Source of the DNA: an uncultured Lachnospiraceae bacterium | GTDB taxonomy: Bacteria > Bacillota > Clostridia > Lachnospirales > Lachnospiraceae | Length of the DNA: 9,326 nucleotides | Assembly (NCBI GenBank): GCA_902772565.1 | Contig: CACYBJ010000176.1 | Span: forward strand, 1-9,326 | Reading direction: 5' to 3' | Part shown: piece by piece, positions 1-5,437 of the stretch | Layout: the number at the start of each line of letters is the position of its first letter | How positions within the stretch are numbered: the stretch's first letter is position 1 | Translations under genes and position numbers: made by a program | The notes under the pieces: model-generated | The model's input: the letters and a program-made list of their open reading frames with translations, nothing else | The model's database searches: none | What the model was told of the DNA's origin: nothing

Positions 1-1
1 G

Positions 2-685
2 TACCATCCCGAAGACAACGTTGTGGTGGCAGCAAAACGCCAGACCGGCGGACGGGGCCGTAACGGTCGCCGCTTCGAGTCTCCTTCCGGAGGGCTTTAC
101 TTCAGCATACTTCTTCATCCGGCGGTTTCTTCGGAAAAGGTAAGCTGGCTCACGGCAGCCATGGCAAGCGCCGTATGCGAAGCAGTAAGAGAACTTACCG
201 GGGAAGATGCAGGCATAAAATGGATCAACGATATTTATGTTTCCGGGAGGAAGGTCTGCGGCATTTTGACCGAAGGAAGATTTAAACCTGACGGTACTTT
301 GGAATATGCCATAGTGGGAACCGGAATCAATATCGAAGAACCGGATGGCGGTTACCCTGACGAAATAAAGGATGTGGCGGGTGCTCTTTTTAAACACGGT
401 GATGCACCTGCAGGTTTCGGAGACAGGCTGCTTGAGAAAATCTGTGATACTTTCTTTTCATATTCGGAGCAACTTGATAAAAAGCCCTGGCTTAATCTTT
501 ACAGAAAGAGAAGCATAGTAGTGGGGAAGGGTATTAAAGTAGTGGAAAGCATTACGGATCCGGATAGTTTTTATACTGCATATGCCGAAGGAATCGATGA
601 TGATTTCGGACTGGTCATAAGAAAAAATGACGGAAGCAGAGCGGTACTGTCCACGGGAGAGGTCAGCATCCGGGTTTTAGGATAA
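2..685 (+). CDS. birA: Biotin--[acetyl-CoA-carboxylase] ligase (BirA), 5'-truncated by window edge
   Basis: Activates biotin to biotinyl-5'-AMP and transfers it to the acceptor lysine of biotin carboxyl carrier proteins such as that of acetyl-CoA carboxylase; cytoplasmic. The open frame runs in from the window edge, with 227 visible residues. Visible residues 14-23 (QTGGRGRNGR) match the biotinyl-AMP binding loop of the family. KWIND at 73-77 corresponds to the usual KWPND, with Ile replacing Pro, and is followed by RKVCGIL at 83-89, whose Lys matches the biotin-contacting Lys of E. coli BirA. GTGIN at 106-110 matches the GxGIN motif. The last ~50 residues form the small SH3-like C-terminal domain. 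About 90 N-terminal residues would be needed to match E. coli BirA (321 aa), so whether this protein has the DNA-binding winged helix (group II) cannot be seen. An internal GTG at 23 is not the start, because the conserved region continues upstream. A strong terminator follows. The family call is firm. Confidence 0.95.
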   Translation, partial: YHPEDNVVVAAKRQTGGRGRNGRRFESPSGGLYFSILLHPAVSSEKVSWLTAAMASAVCEAVRELTGEDAGIKWINDIYVSGRKVCGILTEGRFKPDGTLEYAIVGTGINIEEPDGGYPDEIKDVAGALFKHGDAPAGFGDRLLEKICDTFFSYSEQLDKKPWLNLYRKRSIVVGKGIKVVESITDPDSFYTAYAEGIDDDFGLVIRKNDGSRAVLSTGEVSIRVLG

Positions 686-695
686 TTGTTCGTGC

Positions 696-735
696 AATTT
701 GGAAACGCCGATTTTACGGGTGTTTCCAAATTTTT
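696..735 (+). terminator. Intrinsic terminator after birA
   Basis: A 14-bp stem pairs 696-709 (AATTTGGAAACGCC) with 719-732 (GGTGTTTCCAAATT), with one G-U pair and a 9-nt loop, and runs into a T tract ending at 735. It begins 10 nt after the birA stop codon and separates birA from the promoter at 812. Confidence 0.88.
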
Positions 736-811
736 GGCACTAAAGTGTATAAACAAATGCGACAATTTAAAAACTAAAATGAAAAAATATTAAAAAAATA
801 CAAAAATAGTG

Positions 812-840
812 TTGACAAATAACTTGGCAGGTGATATAGT
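812..840 (+). promoter_or_regulatory. Strong sigma-70-type promoter with A-rich upstream tract, driving the structured RNA
   Basis: A perfect -35 TTGACA (812-817) and a -10 TATAGT (835-840) are separated by the optimal 17 nt, so transcription should start near 847. The ~60 nt upstream are very A/T-rich with A-runs (770-806), resembling an UP element. The same layout occurs at the tRNA-Gly promoter in this window (8974-9002), which suggests a stable-RNA type of promoter. No start codon with a convincing long reading frame follows. Confidence 0.85.
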
Positions 841-904
841 TTAGCTATCAAAAGAAAAACAGCACCGAGATAACGATGAAGTTTATCTTTAAACCTAAAT
901 CTAC

Positions 905-925
905 GAAAGGCGGTACGGTCCGATG
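905..925 (+). repeat. RNA motif copy R1 (GAAAGGCGGTACGGTCC + GATG)
   Basis: Consensus copy of the 17-nt core plus GATG. A weak enclosing stem is possible (ATCTAC 899-904 with GTAAAT 931-936, one C-A mismatch). The sequence after the core, ATGAAAATGTAAAT, is identical to that after R3. Confidence 0.85.
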
Positions 926-960
926 AAAATGTAAATCTTTTCTCGAACAACCAAATTTAT

Positions 961-981
961 GAAAGGCGGTACGGTCCAATG
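961..981 (+). repeat. RNA motif copy R2
   Basis: The 17-nt core is identical to R1, followed by AATG. It is closed by a perfect 7-bp stem, TTTATGA (956-962) with TCATAAA (985-991), so the motif forms the loop or an internal loop of a hairpin. Confidence 0.88.
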
Positions 982-1027
982 GGCTCATAAAATTAACCCG
1001 AACCAAAACCATTTATTTTAAATTTAT

Positions 1028-1048
1028 GAAACGAGGTACGGTCCGATG
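1028..1048 (+). repeat. RNA motif copy R3 (CGA variant)
   Basis: GAAACGAGGTACGGTCC followed by GATG: the GGC of R1/R2 is replaced by CGA. It is closed by an 8-bp stem, AAATTTAT (1020-1027) with GTAAATTT (1054-1061), including one U-G pair. Confidence 0.88.
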
Positions 1049-1082
1049 AAAATGTAAATTTTCACACCAGGCTAAATCCAAT

Positions 1083-1103
1083 GAAACGAGGTATAGTCCG
1101 ATG
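1083..1103 (+). repeat. RNA motif copy R4 (CGA variant)
   Basis: GAAACGAGGTATAGTCC followed by GATG: it shares the CGA variant with R3 and has UAUAG in place of UACGG. A short stem AATG (1080-1083) with CATT (1107-1110) closes it, with mismatches beyond. Confidence 0.85.
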
Positions 1104-1119
1104 GGACATTAAGTTAAAA

Positions 1120-1177
1120 ATCGATTAACCCGCAAGACGATACGGGTACAGGATCCAAAGGATCATAGATAATCGAT
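1120..1177 (+). other. Three-way junction within the candidate RNA
   Basis: A closing stem ATCGATTA (1120-1127) pairs with TAATCGAT (1170-1177), 8 bp perfect. It encloses two hairpins: ACCCG (1128-1132) with CGGGT (1143-1147), and GATCC (1152-1156) with GGATC (1160-1164) over an AAA loop. The first hairpin stacks directly on the closing stem. This is the clearest single fold in the region and sits between motif copies R4 and R5. Confidence 0.75.
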
Positions 1178-1217
1178 AAGTGTACTATTTTGAAAATTTA
1201 GAATAGATAAAATTAAA

Positions 1218-1234
1218 GAAAGGCGGTACGGTCC
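1218..1234 (+). repeat. RNA motif copy R5
   Basis: Core identical to R1 and R2, but not followed by ATG. It lies inside an 11-bp perfect stem, 1191-1201 with 1249-1259 (TGAAAATTTAG / CTAAATTTTCA). Confidence 0.88.
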
Positions 1235-1314
1235 GACAATTACTTAAGCTAAATTTTCAGCCGGTTGACGGGAACCGGGCAAGAAATTATCCCATTCGCG
1301 CATGCGAAATTTAT

Positions 1315-1331
1315 GAAAGGTGGTACACTCC
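1315..1331 (+). repeat. RNA motif copy R6 (divergent)
   Basis: GAAAGGTGGTACACTCC: the most divergent core, differing at GGT for GGC and ACA for ACG. It keeps the enclosing A/U stem, AATTTAT (1308-1314) with GTAAATT (1342-1348). Its left flank AAATTTATG matches R2 and R3. Confidence 0.83.
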
Positions 1332-1419
1332 AAAGTACTAAGTAAATTAAATTCGAACGTCGGCAGGTAACGGTAAATAACCTGTTATAACTTGTAGACG
1401 AACTCTACGAGAATTTTAA

Positions 1420-1436
1420 GAAAGGCGGTACGGTCC
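1420..1436 (+). repeat. RNA motif copy R7
   Basis: Core identical to R1, R2 and R5, followed by AAAGG and no ATG. The flanks (1411-1420 and 1445-1454) can form only an interrupted stem. Confidence 0.85.
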
Positions 1437-1600
1437 AAAGGATACTTTTGAATCACAGCAGAAGACTTAAGTACCGAATTCCCATTAAGTGATCATAATC
1501 GAATGGAATTCGTTGATCGAAATTAACAGTTTATGCAGGGACGAAAAAATTCGGGTTCACTTAAGTTTAAATCAGAAAATTAAATAATTTAAAATATGAG

Positions 1601-1629
1601 AAGGGGCGCTTTTTTGAAGCGCTCCTTTT
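1601..1629 (+). terminator. Intrinsic terminator at the end of the structured RNA
   Basis: GGGGCGCT (1603-1610) pairs with AGCGCTCC (1618-1625), with one G-U pair and a TTTTTGA loop. A-T pairs extend the stem at its base, and TTTT follows (1626-1629). The downstream promoter begins 24 nt later, so the RNA and the foldase gene look like separate transcripts. Confidence 0.8.
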
Positions 1630-1636
1630 ACGTGCG

Positions 1637-1652
1637 CAAATACCCGTATTTG
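1637..1652. promoter_or_regulatory. Palindrome abutting the foldase -35 box; possible operator
   Basis: CAAATACCCGTATTTG is a perfect inverted repeat of 7 bp with a 2-nt centre, and it ends on the base before the TTGACA at 1653. Its position suits a dimeric DNA-binding regulator acting on that promoter. No regulator can be named. The 2-nt centre makes it a better DNA site than an RNA hairpin. Confidence 0.4.
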
Positions 1653-1681
1653 TTGACATTGAGTCGGTTTATCTGTATTCT
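1653..1681 (+). promoter_or_regulatory. Promoter of the foldase operon
   Basis: -35 TTGACA (1653-1658), 17-nt spacer, -10 TATTCT (1676-1681), predicting a start near 1688 and a leader of about 43 nt. A second TATAAT at 1702-1707 has no matching -35 and would start transcription at or beyond the ATG at 1713; I regard it as unlikely. Confidence 0.75.
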
Positions 1682-1719
1682 TATTAAGGATTATCTGAAA
1701 CTATAATAAGGTATGATCC

Positions 1720-1724
1720 GGAGG
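1720..1724 (+). promoter_or_regulatory. Shine-Dalgarno GGAGG that decides a TTG start
   Basis: GGAGG lies 6 nt before TTG at 1731. It is inside the frame that would begin at ATG 1713, which has no spaced ribosome binding site of its own. This favours 1731 as the translation start. Confidence 0.65.
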
Positions 1725-1730
1725 ACAGAC

Positions 1731-2909
1731 TTGGGAAAAGAAAGTAGCGCAAAACAGCACAAGCTTGAGCAGATAAGAAAAGCAAAAAAGAAGAAAGTCA
1801 TAATGATCTCATCCATAGTGGGAACGGTATTTGCCGCTGCCATTTTGCTGTTGGTGATTTCCATTATTCATCATAATAATCAAAAGAAGAATAAGGCTTC
1901 GGGAATCGATGTTTCCGGTAAAGAAACCGGCTACAGCAACGAAGTGGTTCTCGGCGATTACATGGGACTTACCTACACCCCTGTGGAAGTAAGCGTCTCC
2001 GATGAAGACGTGGAAGAGTACATAGACAGTCTTCTTAAAAACACACCGAATTACGAGCCTGATTATTCAAAAGACAAAATGAAACCTGTGGCAGGAGAAA
2101 CGGTGGAGATTACTTTTTCTGCCCTGGCGACAGACGAAGTTGCCAATGCTGTTACGGACGAAACAAGACTGGTGACTATCGGAAACGGACTGTTTGGTTC
2201 GGAATTTGATGAAATGATAACGGATGTCACTGTAGGTGGAACTTTCCAGTTTCTTGTAAATGTTCCGGAAGACTGTGAATATGAAAAGCTTGCCGGCAAA
2301 GAGGTTAAGTTTAGCGGAACGCTGAACATGGTTGTAATCCTTTACGATACTGTAACCGACAGCTATGCGTCCGAACAGTCAAACGGTGAGTGTACCGAAG
2401 CCGTAGAATTCAATAATTATGTTTATAATCTGCTTTATGAAAGAGCACAGAAACAGGCAGATGAAAACAAGTGGAACCAGATTTGGAATGAGCTTCTTTC
2501 AAACTGTGAAATCACCATTGACGAAGCCAATGTGGATGCGGAATATCAGGACATGATTTCCTACTATGAAAGCTATGCAACCTACCTTGGAACCACGGTA
2601 GATAAACTTGCCACTGAAGCCTACGGATATTCCACTCTTCAGGATTTCTATGATTACTGTAAGACCTACTCGGAAAACATTGTAAAAGAGCAGGCTGTTT
2701 ATAATGCCATCATTGCCAAAGAAGGCATCAGCGTAAAAGCCGGCGATGAAGTTTACAATACAAAGGTACAGAAGTACATGGAAGAGGGCGGATACAAGAG
2801 CATTGCCGATATCGAAAAGGTAATGGGACAGGAAGCCCTTATTGAGATGGTAGAGGACGATCTTGTATCGGAACTTCTGCTCAGCAATGCGGTACCGAAA
2901 GAAGAGTAA
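1731..2909 (+). CDS. Membrane-anchored trigger-factor-like foldase (degenerate FKBP-type PPIase plus chaperone domain)
   Basis: Probably assists folding of secreted proteins on the outer face of the membrane. Start TTG 1731 (392 aa) is chosen for its GGAGG at 1720-1724; ATG 1713 would add six residues. Numbering from 1731: a Lys-rich cytoplasmic stretch (8-22), one transmembrane helix (23-46), then extracytoplasmic sequence. Residues ~121-202 resemble the trigger factor FKBP domain: the ETVEITF strand, an IGNGLFGSEFDEMI segment at the place of IGxGxFIPGFE, and VPEDCEYEKLAGKEVKF for FPEDY..LAGKxxxF. The first variable loop lacks the usual DGxxFxGG, so catalysis is uncertain. Residues ~210-392 are acidic and mostly helical, like the trigger factor chaperone arms. 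The N-terminal ribosome-binding domain is absent, replaced by the membrane anchor. No signal peptidase II lipobox is seen, unlike PrsA. It leads a four-gene, same-strand run. Confidence 0.75.
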   Translation: MGKESSAKQHKLEQIRKAKKKKVIMISSIVGTVFAAAILLLVISIIHHNNQKKNKASGIDVSGKETGYSNEVVLGDYMGLTYTPVEVSVSDEDVEEYIDSLLKNTPNYEPDYSKDKMKPVAGETVEITFSALATDEVANAVTDETRLVTIGNGLFGSEFDEMITDVTVGGTFQFLVNVPEDCEYEKLAGKEVKFSGTLNMVVILYDTVTDSYASEQSNGECTEAVEFNNYVYNLLYERAQKQADENKWNQIWNELLSNCEITIDEANVDAEYQDMISYYESYATYLGTTVDKLATEAYGYSTLQDFYDYCKTYSENIVKEQAVYNAIIAKEGISVKAGDEVYNTKVQKYMEEGGYKSIADIEKVMGQEALIEMVEDDLVSELLLSNAVPKEE

Positions 2910-2966
2910 GTATTTATCCGCATTAAAAAATGTATTGAGAAAACAAGAGAGAATAGAGAACAGAAT

Positions 2967-3689
2967 ATGAACGGATACGATACCAGGATCAGATACAGCG
3001 AATGCGACTGTGAAGAAATAATAAAGATTGAATCTATTATTGATTATTTTCAGGATATAGCCATTTCCGATTCCCATGACGTGGGTTGCGGCGGAAAGCA
3101 GCTGATGTTTGACAAACACCAGGCCTGGGTACTTTCCTCCTGGCAGGTGGAAATCTCGCGTTATCCCGAAGCTCAGGAATACGTAAGGATAGTTACTGTT
3201 CCCTATGAGTTTAAGGGCTTTACGGGACTTCGTAACTGCGGAATCCTTGACAATGGTGGCGAGTTTTTGGTAAAGGCCAATTCCATCTGGGTTTTAATGG
3301 ACATGGACAAGAAGAGACCCACCAAGGTTTCTGAGGACATGATAAATGCCTATAAAATCGGAGAGAAGTTCGACATGGATTACGGCTTCAGACGCATCGA
3401 ACTTCCCAAGGAAGGCGAAGAAGTTAAGGCTCCAATTACGGTGGAAAGACACCATCTGGATTCCTTAGGCCATGTAAACAACGGACAGTATGTAAGACTT
3501 GCCGTTAATGTGATGGAGGAGGAATCTGCCGGAAAAATCATCCGTCCGGGTAAACTGCGAGTAGAATATAAAATGCAGGCACTCCCGGGAGATGCGTTAA
3601 TACCACACCTTTGGAAGACTGAAAATGCCACCATAGTTTCTTTCATGAATGAAGAAGAAAAAATCTATGCAACGGTGGAAATATCTTAG
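2967..3689 (+). CDS. Acyl-ACP thioesterase (double hotdog, FatA/FatB-like)
   Basis: Predicted to hydrolyse fatty acyl-ACP to free fatty acid, ending chain elongation; cytoplasmic. The 240-aa length fits bacterial members of the acyl-ACP thioesterase family, which are two tandem hotdog folds. Domain 1 (~4-120) shows IRYSECDCEEIIKIESIIDYFQD and the AWVLSSWQVEISRYP and SIWVLMDMDKKRP strands. Domain 2 (~155-240) shows HLDSLGHVNNGQYVRLA (163-179), the hallmark HVNN segment. Compared with the plant FatB catalytic D-x-N-x-H, this protein has D165-S-L167-G-H169, so the Asn position is Leu; the later Glu position appears as Q204. The start ATG has only a weak purine-rich site upstream (AGAGAA). It begins 57 nt after the foldase stop with no terminator between, so it is probably cotranscribed. 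Family confident; chain-length preference unknown. Confidence 0.88.
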   Translation: MNGYDTRIRYSECDCEEIIKIESIIDYFQDIAISDSHDVGCGGKQLMFDKHQAWVLSSWQVEISRYPEAQEYVRIVTVPYEFKGFTGLRNCGILDNGGEFLVKANSIWVLMDMDKKRPTKVSEDMINAYKIGEKFDMDYGFRRIELPKEGEEVKAPITVERHHLDSLGHVNNGQYVRLAVNVMEEESAGKIIRPGKLRVEYKMQALPGDALIPHLWKTENATIVSFMNEEEKIYATVEIS

Positions 3690-3709
3690 AGAGCATTAAG
3701 GACTGCGCA

Positions 3710-5437
3710 GTGAAACGTTTACTTAAATATTTCAAAGGCTACAGGATCACATCCTTTATGGGACCGCTTTTTAAACTTATGGAAGCGGTTTTTGAACTGT
3801 TGATTCCTTTGGTCGTTAAGAGAATGATAGACAACGGAATCGGTAAGGGCGATACGGACTATGTCATCCGCATGGGGGTCCTTATGATTCTTTTGGGTCT
3901 CGTGGGTTTCATATGCTCATTAATAGCCCAGCTATTTGCGGCTTTATCGGCAACCGGAGCGGCGGCAGGTGTCCGCAAGGCTCTTTTTGATCACGTGATG
4001 AAGCTGTCTTTTGCCGACACCGATGAGGTGGGCACATCTACATTAATCACCCGAATGACCAACGACATAAATCTTTTTCAGAGCGGCGTTAACATGGCGT
4101 TAAGGCTGCTTCTTCGCTCGCCTTTTATTGTCTATGGCGCCATGATCATGGCCTTTACCCAGGACTTTAAGGCGGCTCTTATTTTTGTTGTTGCCATCGC
4201 GGTTCTTTTTATAATTGTAATCATAATCATGTGCCTGACTATTCCGGGTTACAAAACTTCCCAGGAGAGTCTGGACAGCGTCCTTACTCTTACCCGGGAA
4301 AGCTTTAACGGCGTCAGAGTAATCAGAGCCTTTGGAAACGAAGACGGCGAAACCGAAAAATTTAATAAGGCAAATGCCCGCCTCCGGGCGATACAGCTTA
4401 AAGTAGGCAGAATCTCGGCTTACATGAATCCCCTTACCTATACCGGAATCAATATTGCCATTGCGGCTCTTATATATACCTGCGGAATCAGAGTCGATGC
4501 GGGATACATGACTGCCGGCGAAACGGTGGCTCTTTACAATTACATGTCCCAGATTCTTATCGAGCTTATTAAACTGGCGAACCTTATGGTTACCATATCC
4601 AAGGGGCTGGCATCAGCCGGAAGAATGGCAGATGTGCTGGACATTGTTCCCGGCATGGAAAGAAATGAGGGCGCAGGCAGGCTTTCTTCCGATGATTCGG
4701 AAACCGCAGTTGAATTCGATCATGCTTTTATATCCTACACAGGCGAAGGAAACGGAGCCTTGTCCGATGTTAACTTTGCCGTTAAAAAGGGTGAGGTTAT
4801 CGGCATAATCGGCGGAACAGGTTCCGGCAAATCCACACTGGTAAATCTTATCCCCAGATTCTATGATGTTACCGGCGGCTCGGTAAGAGTCTTCGGAAAA
4901 GATGTGAGGGACTGTAATGTTTCCTCACTTAGGGAGAGTATCGGTATAGTAATGCAAAAAGCCGTGCTCTTTAAGGGCACGGTCAAGTCCAATCTTTTGG
5001 TATCGGCTCCGGATGCCGACGATAAAGAACTTGCGGCTGCGCTTTCCGCAGCCCAGATAAACCTTCCGCTGGACAGGAAAATAAGCCAGGGAGGAAGCAA
5101 CCTTTCCGGCGGTCAGAGGCAGCGTGTGTCCGTGGCCAGAGCTTTGGTTAAAAAGCCGGAAATACTGATACTTGACGATGCGGCATCTGCCCTTGATTAT
5201 GCAACGGAATTTGCCCTCAGACAGACCATAAAGAATCTGCCGGAACACCCCACGACTTTTATTGTAAGTCAAAGGGTTTCTTCCGTTATGCATGCGGACC
5301 GCATAGTTGTGCTTGATGACGGTCATGTGACGGGAATCGGAAGCCATGAGGAACTTCTTAGATCCGACGTAACATACCGCGAAATATACGAATCCCAGAA
5401 CAGAGACAGCGTGTCCGACGGGGAGGTGCTTTCATGA
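3710..5437 (+). CDS. ABC exporter half-transporter, degenerate-site subunit (TM287/BmrC-like)
   Basis: One half of a heterodimeric type IV ABC exporter; substrate unknown (drugs, lipids or peptides are usual). GTG start, with AAGGA at 3698-3702 spaced 7 nt. A six-helix membrane domain occupies ~15-300, including the coupling-region EDGETEKFN (211-219). The nucleotide-binding domain has Walker A GGTGSGKST (368-376), Q-loop Q416, signature LSGGQ (465-469) and Walker B ILILDD (485-490). The catalytic Glu is replaced by D490 and the switch His by Q521 (VSQR). The same Asp and Gln replacements define the degenerate subunit of heterodimers such as TM287/288. The segment between Q-loop and signature is about 7 residues shorter than in the partner. 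The stop overlaps the next start by 4 nt (ATGA), indicating translational coupling. It follows the thioesterase by 20 nt. Confidence 0.93.
   Translation: MKRLLKYFKGYRITSFMGPLFKLMEAVFELLIPLVVKRMIDNGIGKGDTDYVIRMGVLMILLGLVGFICSLIAQLFAALSATGAAAGVRKALFDHVMKLSFADTDEVGTSTLITRMTNDINLFQSGVNMALRLLLRSPFIVYGAMIMAFTQDFKAALIFVVAIAVLFIIVIIIMCLTIPGYKTSQESLDSVLTLTRESFNGVRVIRAFGNEDGETEKFNKANARLRAIQLKVGRISAYMNPLTYTGINIAIAALIYTCGIRVDAGYMTAGETVALYNYMSQILIELIKLANLMVTISKGLASAGRMADVLDIVPGMERNEGAGRLSSDDSETAVEFDHAFISYTGEGNGALSDVNFAVKKGEVIGIIGGTGSGKSTLVNLIPRFYDVTGGSVRVFGKDVRDCNVSSLRESIGIVMQKAVLFKGTVKSNLLVSAPDADDKELAAALSAAQINLPLDRKISQGGSNLSGGQRQRVSVARALVKKPEILILDDAASALDYATEFALRQTIKNLPEHPTTFIVSQRVSSVMHADRIVVLDDGHVTGIGSHEELLRSDVTYREIYESQNRDSVSDGEVLS

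Larger units (their letters stand above)
905..1112 (+). repeat. Tandem ~122-nt duplication inside the RNA (R1-R2 unit and R3-R4 unit)
   Basis: R1 to R3 is 123 nt and R2 to R4 is 122 nt. R1 and R3 share the sequence after the core (ATGAAAATGTAAAT). R2 and R4 share a related one (ATGGG, then TCATAA or ACATTAA). The pattern is therefore A-B-A'-B', an old duplication of a two-hairpin unit. Copies R5-R7 are spaced differently (97-135 nt) and have unrelated sequence between them. Confidence 0.75.
847..1630 (+). ncRNA. Candidate large ornate structured non-coding RNA (~780 nt)
   Basis: No credible protein frame lies here, yet the stretch has its own strong promoter (812-840) and an intrinsic terminator (1601-1629). 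It is packed with inverted repeats. These include a 5' hairpin (868-874 with 881-888, one bulge), seven copies of a 17-nt motif mostly enclosed by A/U stems, and a three-way junction (1120-1177). An 11-bp perfect stem (1191-1201 with 1249-1259) encloses motif copy 5. Further hairpins are 1261-1266/1273-1278, 1295-1299/1304-1308, 1364-1368/1380-1384, 1391-1398/1404-1411 and 1476-1482/1505-1511. ACTTAAGT at 1465-1472 can pair with its copy at 1559-1566, and TTTAAAC at 888-894 can pair with GTTTAAA at 1565-1571, which would bring the two ends together. Size, stand-alone transcription and complexity recall large bacterial RNAs such as OLE, GOLLD and ROOL, but I cannot assign it to any of them from the primary sequence. 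The function is unknown. Confidence 0.75.

Noticed and set aside
905..1436. CRISPR array
   Set aside because: Repeat starts are 55-135 nt apart with no constant spacer length, copies are only 17-21 nt and diverge, flanks pair with each other as stems, and no cas gene is nearby.
847..1600. Riboswitch or leader of the foldase gene
   Set aside because: A terminator at 1601-1629 is followed by a separate, good promoter at 1653-1681, so the region is not needed as the foldase leader. I recognise no known aptamer consensus, and ~780 nt is far above riboswitch size.
1713..1730. ATG at 1713 as start of the foldase
   Set aside because: It has no spaced ribosome binding site, whereas TTG 1731 follows GGAGG by 6 nt. 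The six extra residues add nothing recognisable. It remains possible if translation is leaderless from a -10 at 1702-1707.
2499..3119. Minus-strand reading frame of ~206 codons
   Set aside because: It lies opposite the foldase and thioesterase genes, which have clear family matches. Its translation is Phe/Tyr/Ile-rich shadow sequence without a recognisable domain, and no promoter or ribosome site was seen.
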